Notes: generated by a model not told the origin, from the letters alone. Shown: positions 26,089-36,082, counted from the first letter of the stretch. The stretch: DNA of 64,000 nucleotides from Brevundimonas halotolerans (GCF_003730275.1 NZ_QTTA01000003.1:1-64000); one strand, 5' to 3'. Made by a program: numbers and translations.

Positions 26089-28002
26089 ATGAGCAAGATC
26101 ATCGGCATTGACCTCGGTACGACCAATTCGTGCGTAGCCGTCATGGACGGCAAGACCCCGAAGGTTATCGAGAACGCTGAGGGCAACCGCACCACCCCGT
26201 CGGTGGTGGCGATCCAGGATGGCGGCGAAGTGCTGGTGGGCCAGCCCGCGCGTCGTCAGGCGGTGACCAATCCGGCCAACACCCTGTTCGCCATCAAACG
26301 CCTGATCGGCCGGAATTTCGACGACCCCGTCGTGGCCAAAGACAAGAAGATGGTCCCCTATGAGATCGTCAAGGGCCCGACCGGCGACGCCTGGGTGCGC
26401 GCCCAGGGCAAGGATTATTCGCCCCAGCAAATCTCGGCCTACACCCTTCAGAAGATGAAGGAGGCCGCCGAGGCCTATCTGGGCGAGAAGGTCGAAAAGG
26501 CGGTCATCACCGTTCCGGCCTATTTCAACGACAGTCAGCGTCAGGCGACCAAGGATGCCGGCAAGATCGCCGGGCTTGAAGTCCTGCGCATCATCAATGA
26601 GCCGACGGCGGCCGCGCTGGCCTATGGCCTGGAAAAGAACGACGGCCAGAAGATCGCCGTCTATGACCTGGGCGGCGGCACCTTTGACGTTTCGATCCTT
26701 GAGATCGGCGACGGCGTCTTTGAGGTGAAGTCGACCAATGGGGACACCTTCCTCGGCGGTGAGGACTTTGACCTGCGTCTGGTCGATTATCTGGCCGATG
26801 AGTTCAAGAAGGATCAGGGCGTTGACCTGCGCCAGGACAAGCTGGCCCTGCAGCGCCTGAAGGAAGAGGCCGAGAAGGCCAAGAAGGAGCTGTCCTCGAC
26901 CACCCAGTATGAGGTCAATCTGCCGTTCATCACCATGAACGCCTCGGGCCCGCTGCACCTGAACATCAAGCTGTCGCGCTCCAAGCTGGAGGCGCTGGTC
27001 GAGGATCTGGTCCAGCGCACCATCGCGCCCTGTGAAAAGGCGCTGAAGGATGCCGGGCTGAAGGCCTCGGATATCGACGAAGTGGTGCTGGTCGGCGGCA
27101 TGACCCGCATGCCGATGGTTCAGGAAGCCGTGAAGAAATTCTTCGGCAAGGAGCCGCACAAGGGGGTCAACCCCGATGAGGTCGTGGCGCTGGGCGCCGC
27201 CGTTCAGGCGGGCGTGCTGCAAGGCGACGTCAAGGACGTGCTGCTGCTGGACGTGACCCCGCTGACGCTGGGCATCGAGACGCTGGGCGGTGTGTTCACT
27301 CCGCTGATCGAGCGCAACACCACCATCCCGACCAAGAAGAGCCAGACCTTCTCGACCGCCGAGGACAACCAGTCGGCCGTGACCATCCGGGTCTTCCAGG
27401 GCGAGCGGCCGATGGCGTCGGACAACAAGATCCTGGGTCAGTTCGACCTGATGGGGATTCCGCCGGCACCGCGCGGCATGCCGCAGGTCGAGGTGACGTT
27501 CGACATCGACGCCAACGGCATCGTCCACGTCTCGGCCAAGGACAAGGCGACCAACAAGGAACAGTCGATCCGCATTCAGGCCAACGGCGGCCTGTCGGAC
27601 GACGATATCGACAAGATGGTCAAGGAAGCCGAGGCCAATGCCGCGGCCGACAAGCAGCGCAAGGAAACGGTCGAGGCCCAGAATTCGGCCGACAGCCTGA
27701 TCCACTCGACCGAGAAGGCCATGGCCGAGCATGGCGACAAGGTCGGCGAGCCTGACAAGGCGGCCATCCAGACCGCCCTCGACGAACTGAAGGCGGCGCG
27801 CGAAGGCTCGGACCTCGAAGACCTGCGGGCCAAGACCACGGCCCTGGCCCAGGCCTCAATGAAGCTGGGCGAGGCCATGTATGCGGCCCAGCAGGGTGCG
27901 CCGGGCGAAGGTGACGACGCGGCGGCCCCCGCCGACGACGGTGTGGTCGATGCGGAGTTCGAGGAAGTCTCGGGCGACGAAGCGGACAAGAAGGCCGACT
28001 GA
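26089..28002 (+). CDS. dnaK: Chaperone DnaK (Hsp70)
   Basis: 637 residues, the usual length. The ATPase domain starts [21 protein letters not shown] and includes [28 protein letters not shown] and [13 protein letters not shown]. The substrate-binding domain includes [22 protein letters not shown] and the C-terminal acidic tail ends in [13 protein letters not shown]. It folds nascent and damaged proteins with DnaJ and GrpE. ATG chosen at the conserved MSKIIG start. A sigma-32 promoter lies upstream and a terminator lies between it and dnaJ. Confidence 0.99.
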   Translation: MSKIIGIDLGTTNSCVAVMDGKTPKVIENAEGNRTTPSVVAIQDGGEVLVGQPARRQAVTNPANTLFAIKRLIGRNFDDPVVAKDKKMVPYEIVKGPTGDAWVRAQGKDYSPQQISAYTLQKMKEAAEAYLGEKVEKAVITVPAYFNDSQRQATKDAGKIAGLEVLRIINEPTAAALAYGLEKNDGQKIAVYDLGGGTFDVSILEIGDGVFEVKSTNGDTFLGGEDFDLRLVDYLADEFKKDQGVDLRQDKLALQRLKEEAEKAKKELSSTTQYEVNLPFITMNASGPLHLNIKLSRSKLEALVEDLVQRTIAPCEKALKDAGLKASDIDEVVLVGGMTRMPMVQEAVKKFFGKEPHKGVNPDEVVALGAAVQAGVLQGDVKDVLLLDVTPLTLGIETLGGVFTPLIERNTTIPTKKSQTFSTAEDNQSAVTIRVFQGERPMASDNKILGQFDLMGIPPAPRGMPQVEVTFDIDANGIVHVSAKDKATNKEQSIRIQANGGLSDDDIDKMVKEAEANAAADKQRKETVEAQNSADSLIHSTEKAMAEHGDKVGEPDKAAIQTALDELKAAREGSDLEDLRAKTTALAQASMKLGEAMYAAQQGAPGEGDDAAAPADDGVVDAEFEEVSGDEADKKAD

Positions 28003-28045
28003 CGACCGCGCCTTCCCCCGTCTTTCGGGAAGGCAAAATGCATCC

Positions 28046-28075
28046 GGCCCCGCTTGTCAGGCGACAGGCGGGGCC
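28046..28075 (+). terminator. Hairpin terminator/attenuator between dnaK and dnaJ
   Basis: A 13-bp stem (arms 28046-28058 and 28063-28075, GGCCCCGCTTGTC against GACAGGCGGGGCC, one G-U pair) with loop AGGC is followed by GTTTCAT. Its position suggests partial termination that lowers dnaJ relative to dnaK. Confidence 0.65.
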
Positions 28076-28195
28076 GTTTCATGAAACTTGCATCATGCGA
28101 CCCGACACCCATGTCTGTCGGGGTATCGGTTTCCGGCCAGCCTCCGCCGAAGAGGGGCGGCCGGATCGAAACGGGATAATGAGGATCACGGCCTG

Positions 28196-29401
28196 ATGGC
28201 GCAGCGCGATTATTACGAGATTCTGGGGGTTGAACGCACGGTCGATGCCGCCGGGCTGAAGGCTGCCTATCGCAAGCTGGCCATGCAGCACCACCCGGAC
28301 CGCAACGACGGCTGCGAGGAGGCCTCGACCCGCTTCAAGGAAGTGTCCGAGGCCTATGCCGTCCTGTCGGATGCGCAGAAACGCGCCGCCTATGACCGGT
28401 TTGGCCATGAGGGCGTGGGCGGGGGCGGTCAGGGTCCGTTCGGACGCGGCGGGGCCGGCTATGCCGACGTCAATGACATCTTCGAGCAGGTGTTCGGCGA
28501 CGCCTTTGGCGATGTGTTCGGCGGGCGCGGTGCCCGCAGCGGCGGACCCCGTCGGGGTTCGGACCTGCGCTATGACCTCGAGATCACGCTGGAAGACGCC
28601 TATCGCGGCACCGATGTCGAGATTTCCTTTCCCACGACAACGGCCTGTGAGCCCTGCGAGGGCACGGGAGCCAAGCCGGGCACCCAGCCGGTCACCTGTT
28701 CGACCTGTCAGGGTGCGGGCCGCGTGCGGCAGGCCAACGGCTTCTTTCAGGTCGAGCGCACCTGTCCGCATTGTGGCGGGGCCGGCAAGCGCGTGGCCGA
28801 GGCCTGTGCCACCTGTCGCGGTCAGGGCCAGGTGCGGCGCTCACGCACCCTGTCGCTGAAGGTGCCGGCCGGGGTGGATGACGGATCGCGCATCCGCCTG
28901 ACCGGCGAAGGCGATGCCGGGCTGCGGGGCGGGCCGCGCGGCGACCTCTATGTCTTTCTGTCGGTCAAAACCCATGAACTGTTCGAGCGGGACAATCTGG
29001 ACCTGCTGGTGACCGTGCCGGTGCCGATGACGGTGGCGGCACTGGGCGGGGCGATCGACGCCCCCTGTCTGGTGTCCGAGGCCTGTGACGGCCGCTGCAA
29101 GGCCCCGGTTCAGGTGCCCGCAGGCGCCCAGACCGGCCGGACTATCCGCATCAAGGGCAAGGGTATGCCGCACCTGAACGGCAAGCAACGCGGCGATCTG
29201 GTGGTCGAGCTGTTCGTCGAGACACCGTCGGACCTGACGCCCCGTCAGAAAGAACTGATGCAGGAGCTGGCCCTGTCGTTCGGCGAGGACCAGAACCCGC
29301 GCAACTCCAGCTTTGCCGGCAAGGCCAAACGCTTCTGGGCCGATATTCTGGGCGGCGACGGCGACGGGCCCGGCTCGTCCTCGCGGGAGTCCGCCGCGTG
29401 A
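28196..29401 (+). CDS. dnaJ: Chaperone DnaJ (Hsp40)
   Basis: 401 residues. The J domain has YYEILGVERTVD and HHPDRN at about residues 5-40, followed by a Gly/Phe-rich linker (GRGGAGYADVNDIFEQVFGDAFGD) and four zinc-binding CxxCxGxG repeats (CEPCEGTG, CSTCQGAG, CPHCGGAG, CATCRGQG), then the C-terminal client-binding domain with a further cysteine pair (CLVSEACDGRC). It stimulates DnaK ATPase activity. ATG selected at MAQRDYYE, after the terminator-like hairpin. Its stop overlaps the GTG start of dapB. Confidence 0.98.
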   Translation: MAQRDYYEILGVERTVDAAGLKAAYRKLAMQHHPDRNDGCEEASTRFKEVSEAYAVLSDAQKRAAYDRFGHEGVGGGGQGPFGRGGAGYADVNDIFEQVFGDAFGDVFGGRGARSGGPRRGSDLRYDLEITLEDAYRGTDVEISFPTTTACEPCEGTGAKPGTQPVTCSTCQGAGRVRQANGFFQVERTCPHCGGAGKRVAEACATCRGQGQVRRSRTLSLKVPAGVDDGSRIRLTGEGDAGLRGGPRGDLYVFLSVKTHELFERDNLDLLVTVPVPMTVAALGGAIDAPCLVSEACDGRCKAPVQVPAGAQTGRTIRIKGKGMPHLNGKQRGDLVVELFVETPSDLTPRQKELMQELALSFGEDQNPRNSSFAGKAKRFWADILGGDGDGPGSSSRESAA

Positions 29402-30147
29402 ACGCCCTGTTCCACGCCGGGATATCCGGCGCGCGCGGACGGATGGGACGGGCGGTTTCTCAGGTTCTGGACGCCCGCAAGGATGTGGTGGTCGCCGCCC
29501 GCTTTGATCGCGGGGAACTGCCCGATCTGTCGCTGTGCGACGTGGTGATCGATTTTTCGACCCCCAAGGCCTCGGTCGAACTGGCCGAGCGCTGCGCCCA
29601 GGCGGGTGGCCCGGCGCTGGTGATCGGATCGACCGGCCTGTCACCCGAGGAAGAGGCCCGGATCGAGGCGGCGGCCGAGAAGGTCGCCATTGTCCGGAGC
29701 GGCAATTTCTCGCTGGGCGTCAACATATTGATCGGTCTGGTCGAGCATGCGGCCCAGCGGCTGGATGCGCGCGACTGGGACATTGAGGTGCTGGAATCGC
29801 ACCACCGCAAGAAGGTCGACGCGCCGTCGGGTACGGCCCTGATGCTGGGGGAGGCCGCCGCCAGTGGACGGAATGTCGAGCTGGAGGATGTCCGGGCCGC
29901 GCCGCGCAATGGGGTGGGTGAGCCGCGCGCCGAGGGCGAGATCGGCTTCGCCGCCCTGCGCGCCGGGGGCATCGTTGGCGAGCACACCGTGCTGTTCGCC
30001 TCGGACGATGAGGTCCTGACCCTCAGCCATTCGGCCATCGACCGGTCGCTGTTCGCCAAGGGCGCGGTGGCCGCTGCCGCCTGGGTGCGCAATCGCCGCC
30101 CCGGCCTTTATGACATGCAGGACGTGCTGGGCTTCCGCCAGGCCTGA
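29398..30147 (+). CDS. dapB: 4-hydroxy-tetrahydrodipicolinate reductase
   Basis: 249 residues from GTG overlapping the dnaJ stop. It catalyses the reductive step to tetrahydrodipicolinate in the lysine and diaminopimelate (peptidoglycan) pathway. The Rossmann motif GISGARGRMGRAV is at residues 8-20, the catalytic EVLESHHRKKVDAPSGTAL region near 130-150, and the tetramerisation segment GGIVGEHTVLFAS follows. Linkage of dapB to dnaJ occurs in many alphaproteobacteria. Confidence 0.97.
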   Translation: MNALFHAGISGARGRMGRAVSQVLDARKDVVVAARFDRGELPDLSLCDVVIDFSTPKASVELAERCAQAGGPALVIGSTGLSPEEEARIEAAAEKVAIVRSGNFSLGVNILIGLVEHAAQRLDARDWDIEVLESHHRKKVDAPSGTALMLGEAAASGRNVELEDVRAAPRNGVGEPRAEGEIGFAALRAGGIVGEHTVLFASDDEVLTLSHSAIDRSLFAKGAVAAAAWVRNRRPGLYDMQDVLGFRQA

Positions 30148-30158
30148 GAGGAGACGCC

Positions 30159-31058
30159 GTGATCCGGCTGGAGGGCATCACGGGCGGGATCATCCTGAGG
30201 ATCCTGGCGGCGGGCAGTTTCTCGCTGATGTCCGGCCTGATGAAGCTGGCGGCCGAAAGCGGCGTCACCGCCCCCGAGATGATGTTCTACCGGGCCATCT
30301 TCGGCCTGCCGGTGGTGCTGGCCTGGGTGATGATGGGGCCGGGCCTCAAGGCCATCGCCACGCGGCGGCCGCTGATGCATCTGTGGCGGTGTGGGCTGGG
30401 GGTGACCGGCATCCTGTGCCTGTTCCAGGCCCTGACGCTGTTGCCGCTGGCCGATGCGACGACGCTGGGCTTTACCGCCCCGATGTTCGCGACCCTGCTG
30501 TCCTTCCTGTTCCTGAAGGAGGCGGTCGGTCGGCATCGCTGGCTGGCGGTGGTGGTCGGCTTTGTCGGGGTGATGATTGTCATGCGACCGGGCGGGGACC
30601 CCCTGCCCGCCGTCGGAGTGGCGTTTGCGCTGGTGGGCGCGGGCTTTTCGGCCGGGGTGACGGTGACCCTGCGCCACCTGAGCCAGACCGAGCATGTGGC
30701 GGCCATTGTCTTCTGGTTCTTCATCGCCTGCGCGGTTGTGGGGGCGTTGCTGCTGCCGCTGTTCGGCAGTCTGCATCTGCCGCTGGCCTTTGCCTTTCTG
30801 GTGGGAGCCGGCATGGCGGGCGGTGTCGCCCAGCTGGCCATGACCGAGTCGCTGCGGCTGGCCCCCGTGTCGGCGGTGACGCCCTTTGACTATCTGCAGA
30901 TCGCAGGCGCCGTGCTGTTCGGGTGGCTGGCCCTGTCGGTGGCGCCGTCGATCTCGACGCTGGCGGGCGCCGCCCTGATCGTCGCGAGCGGCCTCTATAC
31001 CGCCTGGCGCGAGCAGGTCCGGCGGCGGGCGGTCACCGCCCCCACGCCGCCGATCTGA
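30159..31058 (+). CDS. EamA-family (DMT superfamily) transporter
   Basis: 299 residues starting at GTG with an AGGAGA ribosome-binding site. About ten hydrophobic segments form two homologous EamA halves (first half ending near LRHLSQTEH; second half near SVTPFDYLQIAGAVLFGWL). DMT family members export small metabolites such as amino acids or nucleosides; the substrate cannot be inferred. It lies 11 bp after dapB and is probably the last gene of that operon; dut is convergent and 5 bp away. Confidence 0.85.
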   Translation: MIRLEGITGGIILRILAAGSFSLMSGLMKLAAESGVTAPEMMFYRAIFGLPVVLAWVMMGPGLKAIATRRPLMHLWRCGLGVTGILCLFQALTLLPLADATTLGFTAPMFATLLSFLFLKEAVGRHRWLAVVVGFVGVMIVMRPGGDPLPAVGVAFALVGAGFSAGVTVTLRHLSQTEHVAAIVFWFFIACAVVGALLLPLFGSLHLPLAFAFLVGAGMAGGVAQLAMTESLRLAPVSAVTPFDYLQIAGAVLFGWLALSVAPSISTLAGAALIVASGLYTAWREQVRRRAVTAPTPPI

Positions 31059-31063
31059 GGGGC

Positions 31064-31513
31064 TCAGCGGCCGGTGGAGCCGAAGCCGCCGGTGCCACGG
31101 GCGGTCTCATCCAGGCTGTCGACGACCGACCACTCCGCCCGCTCATGGGCGGCGATGACCATCTGGGCGATGCGCTCGCCGCGCCGGATGACAAAGGCCT
31201 CGCCGCCCAGATTGGCGAGGATCACCCCGACCTCACCGCGATAGTCGCTGTCGATGGTGCCGGGGCTGTTCAGGCAGGTGATGCCGGCCTTGAGCGCCAG
31301 ACCGGAGCGGGGACGCACCTGGGCCTCAAAGCCCACGGGCACCGCAATCTTCAGACCCGTCGGCACCAGGGCCCGGGCGCCGGGCTCAAGCACCATGGGC
31401 TGGTCCTCGGGCACGGCCGCGCGCAGATCCATGCCGGCCGCGCCGTCGGTCTCATATGCGGGCAGGGGCAGGCCCTCGGCGTGGGGCAGTTGCACGAGAG
31501 CGATGCGGGTCAT
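31064..31513 (-). CDS. dut: Deoxyuridine 5'-triphosphate nucleotidohydrolase (dUTPase)
   Basis: 149 residues, standard for the trimeric enzyme. The five conserved motifs appear: [38 protein letters not shown], and the C-terminal [10 protein letters not shown]. It hydrolyses dUTP to dUMP, keeping uracil out of DNA and feeding dTMP synthesis. Its ATG overlaps the coaBC stop by 4 bp, the usual coaBC-dut pairing. Confidence 0.97.
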   Translation of the reverse strand: MTRIALVQLPHAEGLPLPAYETDGAAGMDLRAAVPEDQPMVLEPGARALVPTGLKIAVPVGFEAQVRPRSGLALKAGITCLNSPGTIDSDYRGEVGVILANLGGEAFVIRRGERIAQMVIAAHERAEWSVVDSLDETARGTGGFGSTGR

Positions 31514-32760
31514 GGAGCCTCTTTCGTAAAATGGGCCGCCACGGCGCGGACCAGACGGTCGGCCACAGCGGTCTTGGTGGTCTCGGGCCAGGGGTCGGGG
31601 GCCTCGCCCTTGCGGAACAGCATCACCCGGGTCTCGTCCCGCCCGAAGACGCCCTCGGACACATCATTGCCGACGATCCAGTCGCAGCCCTTGGTCTCCA
31701 GCTTGGCGGCGGCCCGGGCCTCCAGCTGGCCGGTCTCGGCGGCAAAACCGATGACCAGCGCCGGGCGCCCCTTTGTGCGGCCCGCCAAAGCCTTGAGGAT
31801 GTCGGGAGTCTCGACCAGCGTGAGCGCAGGCGGCCCCTCCCCCGCCTGCTTCTTGATCTTTGTGTCGGCAGCCCCGGCCACGCGCCAGTCCGAGACCGCC
31901 GCCGTCAAAATGGCGAGGTCCGCAGGCAGGGCCTGCTCTACCGCGTCCAGCATCTGCTCCGCCGTCTCGACCGAGACCCGGTCGACGCCGGCGGGCGTAT
32001 CCAGCGCCACCGGCCCGGAGACCAGCGTCACCCGCGCTCCCGCCCGGGCGAGCGCCCAGGCGATGGCATAGCCCTGTTTGCCACTGGAGCGATTGGTCAG
32101 GCCGCGCACGGGGTCGATCGGTTCGAAGGTTGGGCCCGCAGTGACCAGGGCATGCCGCCCGGCCAGAAGACGAGTCGACAGCCCGCCCTTGCCGTCATGG
32201 GAGAGGATGGAATCAAGTATGGCTGCAGGCTCGGCCATGCGGCCCGGGCCATATTCGCCGCAGGCCATTTCCCCGTCATCCGGGCCGACCACCGCATAGC
32301 GGGGCTCGGTAAAGCCCAGCAAGGTCGACAGATTGGCCTGCACCGCCGGGTGTAGCCACATGCGGACATTCATGGCCGGGGCCAGCAGCACCGGAGCGTC
32401 GGTCGCCAGAAGTGTGGTCGAGGCAAGATCGTCTGCGGCGCCCGTTGCGGCCTTGGCCATCAGGCCCGCCGTGGCCGGAGCTACCACGATCAGATCGGCC
32501 CAGCGCGACAGCTCGATATGTCCCATGGTGGTCTCATCTTCCGACGAGAACAGGTCCTGCCGCACAGCACTGCCGGTCAGGGCCGCCAACGACAGGGGGG
32601 TGACAAACTCGGCCCCGGACCGGGTCAGGATCGAGCGAACCTCCAGCCCGGCCTTTTGCATCAGACGCACCAGCTCCAGCGCCTTATAGGCCGCGATACC
32701 GCCCCCGACGATCAGAAGGACACGACGCACAGCGGGACGAGCGGGAGGATTTTGGGCCAT
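31510..32760 (-). CDS. coaBC: Bifunctional phosphopantothenoylcysteine decarboxylase/phosphopantothenate-cysteine ligase
   Basis: 416 residues. The N-terminal flavoprotein decarboxylase (CoaC) has [16 protein letters not shown], the active-site region [19 protein letters not shown] and PAMNVRMW; the C-terminal ligase (CoaB) begins near residue 195 with [27 protein letters not shown] and continues with [12 protein letters not shown]. It performs two consecutive steps of coenzyme A synthesis. It is first in a two-gene unit with dut, divergent from the lipoprotein gene. coaE, the last step of the pathway, is also in this window. Confidence 0.97.
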   Translation of the reverse strand: MAQNPPARPAVRRVLLIVGGGIAAYKALELVRLMQKAGLEVRSILTRSGAEFVTPLSLAALTGSAVRQDLFSSEDETTMGHIELSRWADLIVVAPATAGLMAKAATGAADDLASTTLLATDAPVLLAPAMNVRMWLHPAVQANLSTLLGFTEPRYAVVGPDDGEMACGEYGPGRMAEPAAILDSILSHDGKGGLSTRLLAGRHALVTAGPTFEPIDPVRGLTNRSSGKQGYAIAWALARAGARVTLVSGPVALDTPAGVDRVSVETAEQMLDAVEQALPADLAILTAAVSDWRVAGAADTKIKKQAGEGPPALTLVETPDILKALAGRTKGRPALVIGFAAETGQLEARAAAKLETKGCDWIVGNDVSEGVFGRDETRVMLFRKGEAPDPWPETTKTAVADRLVRAVAAHFTKEAP

Positions 32761-32832
32761 GCGCCTTCCTTAGCCGCCCCTCCCCGCCCCGTCGAGCAGC
32801 GGCCGATCCGCGCATTCAGGCTCACCGAACAA

Positions 32833-32847
32833 GAACATTGCAAGAAC
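32833..32847. promoter_or_regulatory. LexA (SOS)-type box before the lipoprotein gene
   Basis: GAAC-N7-GAAC (GAACATTGCAAGAAC), equivalent to GTTC-N7-GTTC on the other strand, is the LexA operator form of alphaproteobacteria. It lies 50 bp before the lipoprotein ATG and 73 bp before coaBC. The central AT-rich spacer is typical, but the pattern is short enough to arise by chance. Confidence 0.5.
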
Positions 32848-32897
32848 AGTTAACCTGTGCTTCTTTCCTTTCGGCGGGTTCCTTGAGGGAGGGTTTG

Positions 32898-33419
32898 ATG
32901 CGCCTGACACGTTCATTTCTGATGATGGCCGGTGTGGCCGCTCTGGGTCTTTCGGCCTGTGATAACGGGGCGTCGGCGGTCGAGACGCGCGACCGTGCGG
33001 CGGTGTCCGAAGATGCCAAGCCGGCGGACGGCGGGTCTGACGGGGAGGCCGCCAAGAGCGCGGACGGCTCCGCCGAGGCCAAGCCGCTGCTGACGGCCAA
33101 TCGGCGTGAAACCGTCGATGCCAAGATTCAGCGGCTGTTCGAGCGGAATGGGGCCGATTTCGGCACGCCAACGGCCGACGCCTATCTGGCGGCGATCACG
33201 GCCTTCACGACCACGCCGCCTGCGGATGCCGAGACGGTGCGCCGGGGCAATGGAGACATGTTGATCTATCAGGCCTCGACCAACACCTTTGCCGTGGTGG
33301 ATTCCGACGGGGTGCCGCGCACCATGTTCAAACCCGACGACGGCCCGGCGTATTGGGCCAAGGAAAAGGCGGCGGCGCCGACCTTTGGCCAGCGGCGTCA
33401 GGCTAGCGAGAGCCGCTAA
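32898..33419 (+). CDS. Small lipoprotein of unknown function
   Basis: 173 residues from ATG with a strong GAGGGAGGG ribosome-binding site. The signal peptide MRLTRSFLMMAGVAALGLSAC ends in a lipobox (LSAC, Cys 21), so the protein is probably lipidated. A charged, low-complexity linker (about 25-65) leads to a compact C-terminal domain containing ETVDAKIQRLFERNGADFG, GNGDMLIYQASTNTFAVVDSDGVPRTMFKP and AYWAKEK, reminiscent of small periplasmic domains. The preceding LexA-like box raises the possibility of damage induction. It ends 4 bp inside the convergent XRE regulator gene. Confidence 0.75.
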   Translation: MRLTRSFLMMAGVAALGLSACDNGASAVETRDRAAVSEDAKPADGGSDGEAAKSADGSAEAKPLLTANRRETVDAKIQRLFERNGADFGTPTADAYLAAITAFTTTPPADAETVRRGNGDMLIYQASTNTFAVVDSDGVPRTMFKPDDGPAYWAKEKAAAPTFGQRRQASESR

Positions 33420-33832
33420 TCCGCATCGTCGGTGTCGGGCGTGTCCAGCATTTCGCGGATCAAATCCAGAGCCAGGCGCTGACGTTTGGCCGACAAACGG
33501 GGTGCGAGCCGGGTGATCTCGATCGTCTGGCGGGTGGCGGGAAAGTCATGCTCGAACCCGGCACCTTCCTCGGCCACACCGGCAGCGCCTTCGGCCAGCC
33601 CGTCGAAGAAATAGCCGACGTCGACCTTGAAGAAGCGCGAGATGTCGAACAGCTTGGACGCCGAGATGCGGTTGACGCCCTTCTCGTATTTCTGGATCTG
33701 CTGGAAGGTCAGACCCAGGGCGCGCCCCAGATCGCTCTGGTTATAGCCCAGGCTGATACGTTTTTCGCATACGCGACGCCCGACATACCGGTCTACCGGA
33801 TGGGGGCCATCGACGCCCTTGCCTCTCGCCAT
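33416..33832 (-). CDS. XRE-family helix-turn-helix regulator (PraR/PhrR-like)
   Basis: 138 residues. The HTH spans about residues 15-70 (VGRRVCEKRISLGYNQSDLGRALGLTFQQIQKYEKGVNRISASKL), followed by FDISRFFKVDVGYFFDG and an acidic tail with SAKRQRLALDLIREMLD. The FQQIQKYE-G-NRISAS signature matches alphaproteobacterial PraR/PhrR-type stress or development regulators. It is similar to the regulator at 40137-40559. It stands alone, convergent with the lipoprotein gene, with about 160 bp upstream holding its promoter. Confidence 0.8.
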   Translation of the reverse strand: MARGKGVDGPHPVDRYVGRRVCEKRISLGYNQSDLGRALGLTFQQIQKYEKGVNRISASKLFDISRFFKVDVGYFFDGLAEGAAGVAEEGAGFEHDFPATRQTIEITRLAPRLSAKRQRLALDLIREMLDTPDTDDAD

Positions 33833-33992
33833 CGTCTCTTGTCCTGTTCCGCGCCCGGCTGCAGCGGGTTAAAGCCGTCATGCGCCCGTCAAAAGGCTGT
33901 GTCACCTAAAAATCAAGACAGATACGGGCCGAAATGCGGCTTCGACTCGCCACAGGCCATTTCCCCGCTTATGTCCGATACCGGACAGTCTG

Positions 33993-35600
33993 TCAGCGTC
34001 GGAAGCGTCGGACAAGGGACCCGAACCGGTCACCGATAGCGATCAGCAAGGCCCCCAGGGTCAGCAGCCAGAAGCCGAGGTCGCCGATCCGCCCAAAGAG
34101 GGTCGGAGACAGGGCGGCGGGCAGGCGGGTATCGATCACGCCGCTTTCGCCCGGGTCCAGCCGGGCGCGCGGATCGACCCGGCCCCACGGATCGATCAGG
34201 GCCGAGATCCCGGTCGGCGTGGCACGCACCACGGGCAGCCCCGTCTCGATGGCACGATAGGCAGCCAGGTTCAGGTGCTGGACCGGCCCCGAAGTCCGCC
34301 CGAACCAGGCGTCGTTCGACACATTGGCGATCCACAGCGGGCGATCCGCGCCGACCCCCCGGGTAAAGCCGGGATAGAGGCTTTCATAGCAGATCAGCGG
34401 TTGCAGATCGGGCAGGCCCTCCAGCTTCAGCGGGGCCGGACGCGGCCCGGGGCTGAAATCGGCGGCCACGTGGACGAGGCTGCGCACGCCGATACGGCTC
34501 ATCAGGGCGCCCGCGGGCAGATATTCGCCGAACGGCACCAGCCGGTGCTTGTCATAGATGCCGGTGACCTCCAGCCCGCCCTCTCCGCTCTGACGGACTG
34601 CCAGCAGGCTGTTGTAGAAGCGGGCCCCGACCTCGGTGGAAGCGTCGGGCTCGGCGCGGCTCATCCCCATCAGCAGGATTTGGCCAGGCTGCAGGACATT
34701 GCGGAGCGCGGCGGCCTCCCACGCATCGGGGGCCAGAACGGCATTAGCGGTATTGGGTAGGGCGCCCTCGGGCCAGACGATCACATCGGGCACGCGCGCG
34801 CCGGGGCGTCCGGTCAGATTGACATAGCGGTTGACGATCGAGCGATAGGCGTCGGGCGTCCATTTCGACTGTTGATCGACGTCGGCCTGAACGATGCGGA
34901 TAACCGTCGGGGTCATCTCGACCTGGGCCCCGGTCAGCCGGAACCCGCCCCAGATATGGAGGGCGAGGATCAGGACGATACCCAGTGCCGCCTTGCCGGC
35001 CCGGGCCTTGCGATCCCCGGGCATCATCAAGGGGCCGAGCGCGGCAAAGCCCGCCACCGTCAGGAAGCCGAGGCCATAGACGCCGACAAGGGCGGCCACC
35101 TGCGACGGGGCCGAGCCGGCCTGCCAGCTGGCGCCCGCCGGATTCCACGGAAAGCCGGTCAGCACATGGCCGCGCAGCCACTCGACGAGGGCGAACAGGG
35201 CGGCAAAGGCCAACACCCGACGCACCCCCTGGACCTCCAGGTTGCGATAGGTCGCCAGCGCCAGCCCCCAGAACAGGCCCATACCCATGGGCAACAGGGC
35301 TGCGGCGAACGGCGCCATCCAGGCCTGGGCCGGATTGACCAGAAAGGCCTCGGCCACCCACCAGCAGCCGACGAGGAAATAGGCAAAGCCCGCCAGCCAG
35401 CCCATCCAGAAGGCGGCTCGACGATTTGGCGATCCGTCTGCGAGGACCAGCATCAGGGCATAGCCGAGAAGCCCCGGCAGAATGCCGAACGGTGGGTGGG
35501 CAAAGGCCGCACCGGCGCCTGCCAGAAGGGCAAGTCCGGCGCGCAGCAGGCGCATCCGGCCGGTCGTGCGAAGGGTTGGGTTAACGGTCGCGTCGGTCAT
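33993..35600 (-). CDS. lnt: Apolipoprotein N-acyltransferase
   Basis: 535 residues. About six to seven N-terminal membrane helices are followed by a periplasmic nitrilase-like domain with the catalytic Glu (VIVWPEGALPNTA), Lys (YDKHRLVPFGEYLP) and Cys (PLICYESLYPGFTR), then a final C-terminal helix. It adds the third acyl chain to lipoproteins in the inner membrane. Several predicted lipoproteins in this window (32898, MltA) are potential substrates. Its start overlaps the ybeY stop by 4 bp, making lnt the distal gene of the phoH-ybeY-lnt unit. Confidence 0.95.
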   Translation of the reverse strand: MTDATVNPTLRTTGRMRLLRAGLALLAGAGAAFAHPPFGILPGLLGYALMLVLADGSPNRRAAFWMGWLAGFAYFLVGCWWVAEAFLVNPAQAWMAPFAAALLPMGMGLFWGLALATYRNLEVQGVRRVLAFAALFALVEWLRGHVLTGFPWNPAGASWQAGSAPSQVAALVGVYGLGFLTVAGFAALGPLMMPGDRKARAGKAALGIVLILALHIWGGFRLTGAQVEMTPTVIRIVQADVDQQSKWTPDAYRSIVNRYVNLTGRPGARVPDVIVWPEGALPNTANAVLAPDAWEAAALRNVLQPGQILLMGMSRAEPDASTEVGARFYNSLLAVRQSGEGGLEVTGIYDKHRLVPFGEYLPAGALMSRIGVRSLVHVAADFSPGPRPAPLKLEGLPDLQPLICYESLYPGFTRGVGADRPLWIANVSNDAWFGRTSGPVQHLNLAAYRAIETGLPVVRATPTGISALIDPWGRVDPRARLDPGESGVIDTRLPAALSPTLFGRIGDLGFWLLTLGALLIAIGDRFGSLVRRFRR

Positions 35601-36082
35601 GGCTCGCGATCCAGAATGGCACGATAGGGATCATCGATCCCCAGACCTGCAAGAAGCGTGCGCTCGCGCGCCTCCATGACCTCGGCCTCGCCATCGTCCT
35701 GATGGTCATGGCCCTGAAGGTGCAGCAGGCCGTGGATGACCAGATGCGACAGGTGATGGGCGAGCGGCTTTCCCTGATCGGCGGCCTCGCGGCTGCAGAC
35801 GCCGAAGGCCAGAATTATATCGCCCAGATAGGGGTCGTCGTCCGGCGCGCCGGGTGCCGGAGCGGCGGGAAAGCTCAGCACATTGGTGGGAGCGTCGCGG
35901 TCACGAAACCGGGCATTCAGGGCTTGCACCGCGTCATCGCCTTCCAGCAGCACGGTGGCCAGCGGGTCTCCACCCGGAGTGGCCGCCTCGCCCAGCGCGG
36001 CCGCCGCGGCGCGCATCACCACCGCCTCAACATCCGGCAAGGCCTCCCGCCAGGCCGGATCCTCGACCTGGATCTCAATCAT
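35597..36082 (-). CDS. ybeY: Endoribonuclease YbeY (16S rRNA maturation)
   Basis: 161 residues. The metal-binding signature HLVIHGLLHLQGHDH (H-x3-H-x5-H, UPF0054) lies near residues 115-130, preceded by NVLSFPA and GDIILAFGVCSREA. YbeY takes part in 16S rRNA 3'-end processing and ribosome quality control. It overlaps both phoH (4 bp) and lnt (4 bp), so the three are translated together, as in many proteobacteria. Confidence 0.95.
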   Translation of the reverse strand: MIEIQVEDPAWREALPDVEAVVMRAAAAALGEAATPGGDPLATVLLEGDDAVQALNARFRDRDAPTNVLSFPAAPAPGAPDDDPYLGDIILAFGVCSREAADQGKPLAHHLSHLVIHGLLHLQGHDHQDDGEAEVMEARERTLLAGLGIDDPYRAILDREP

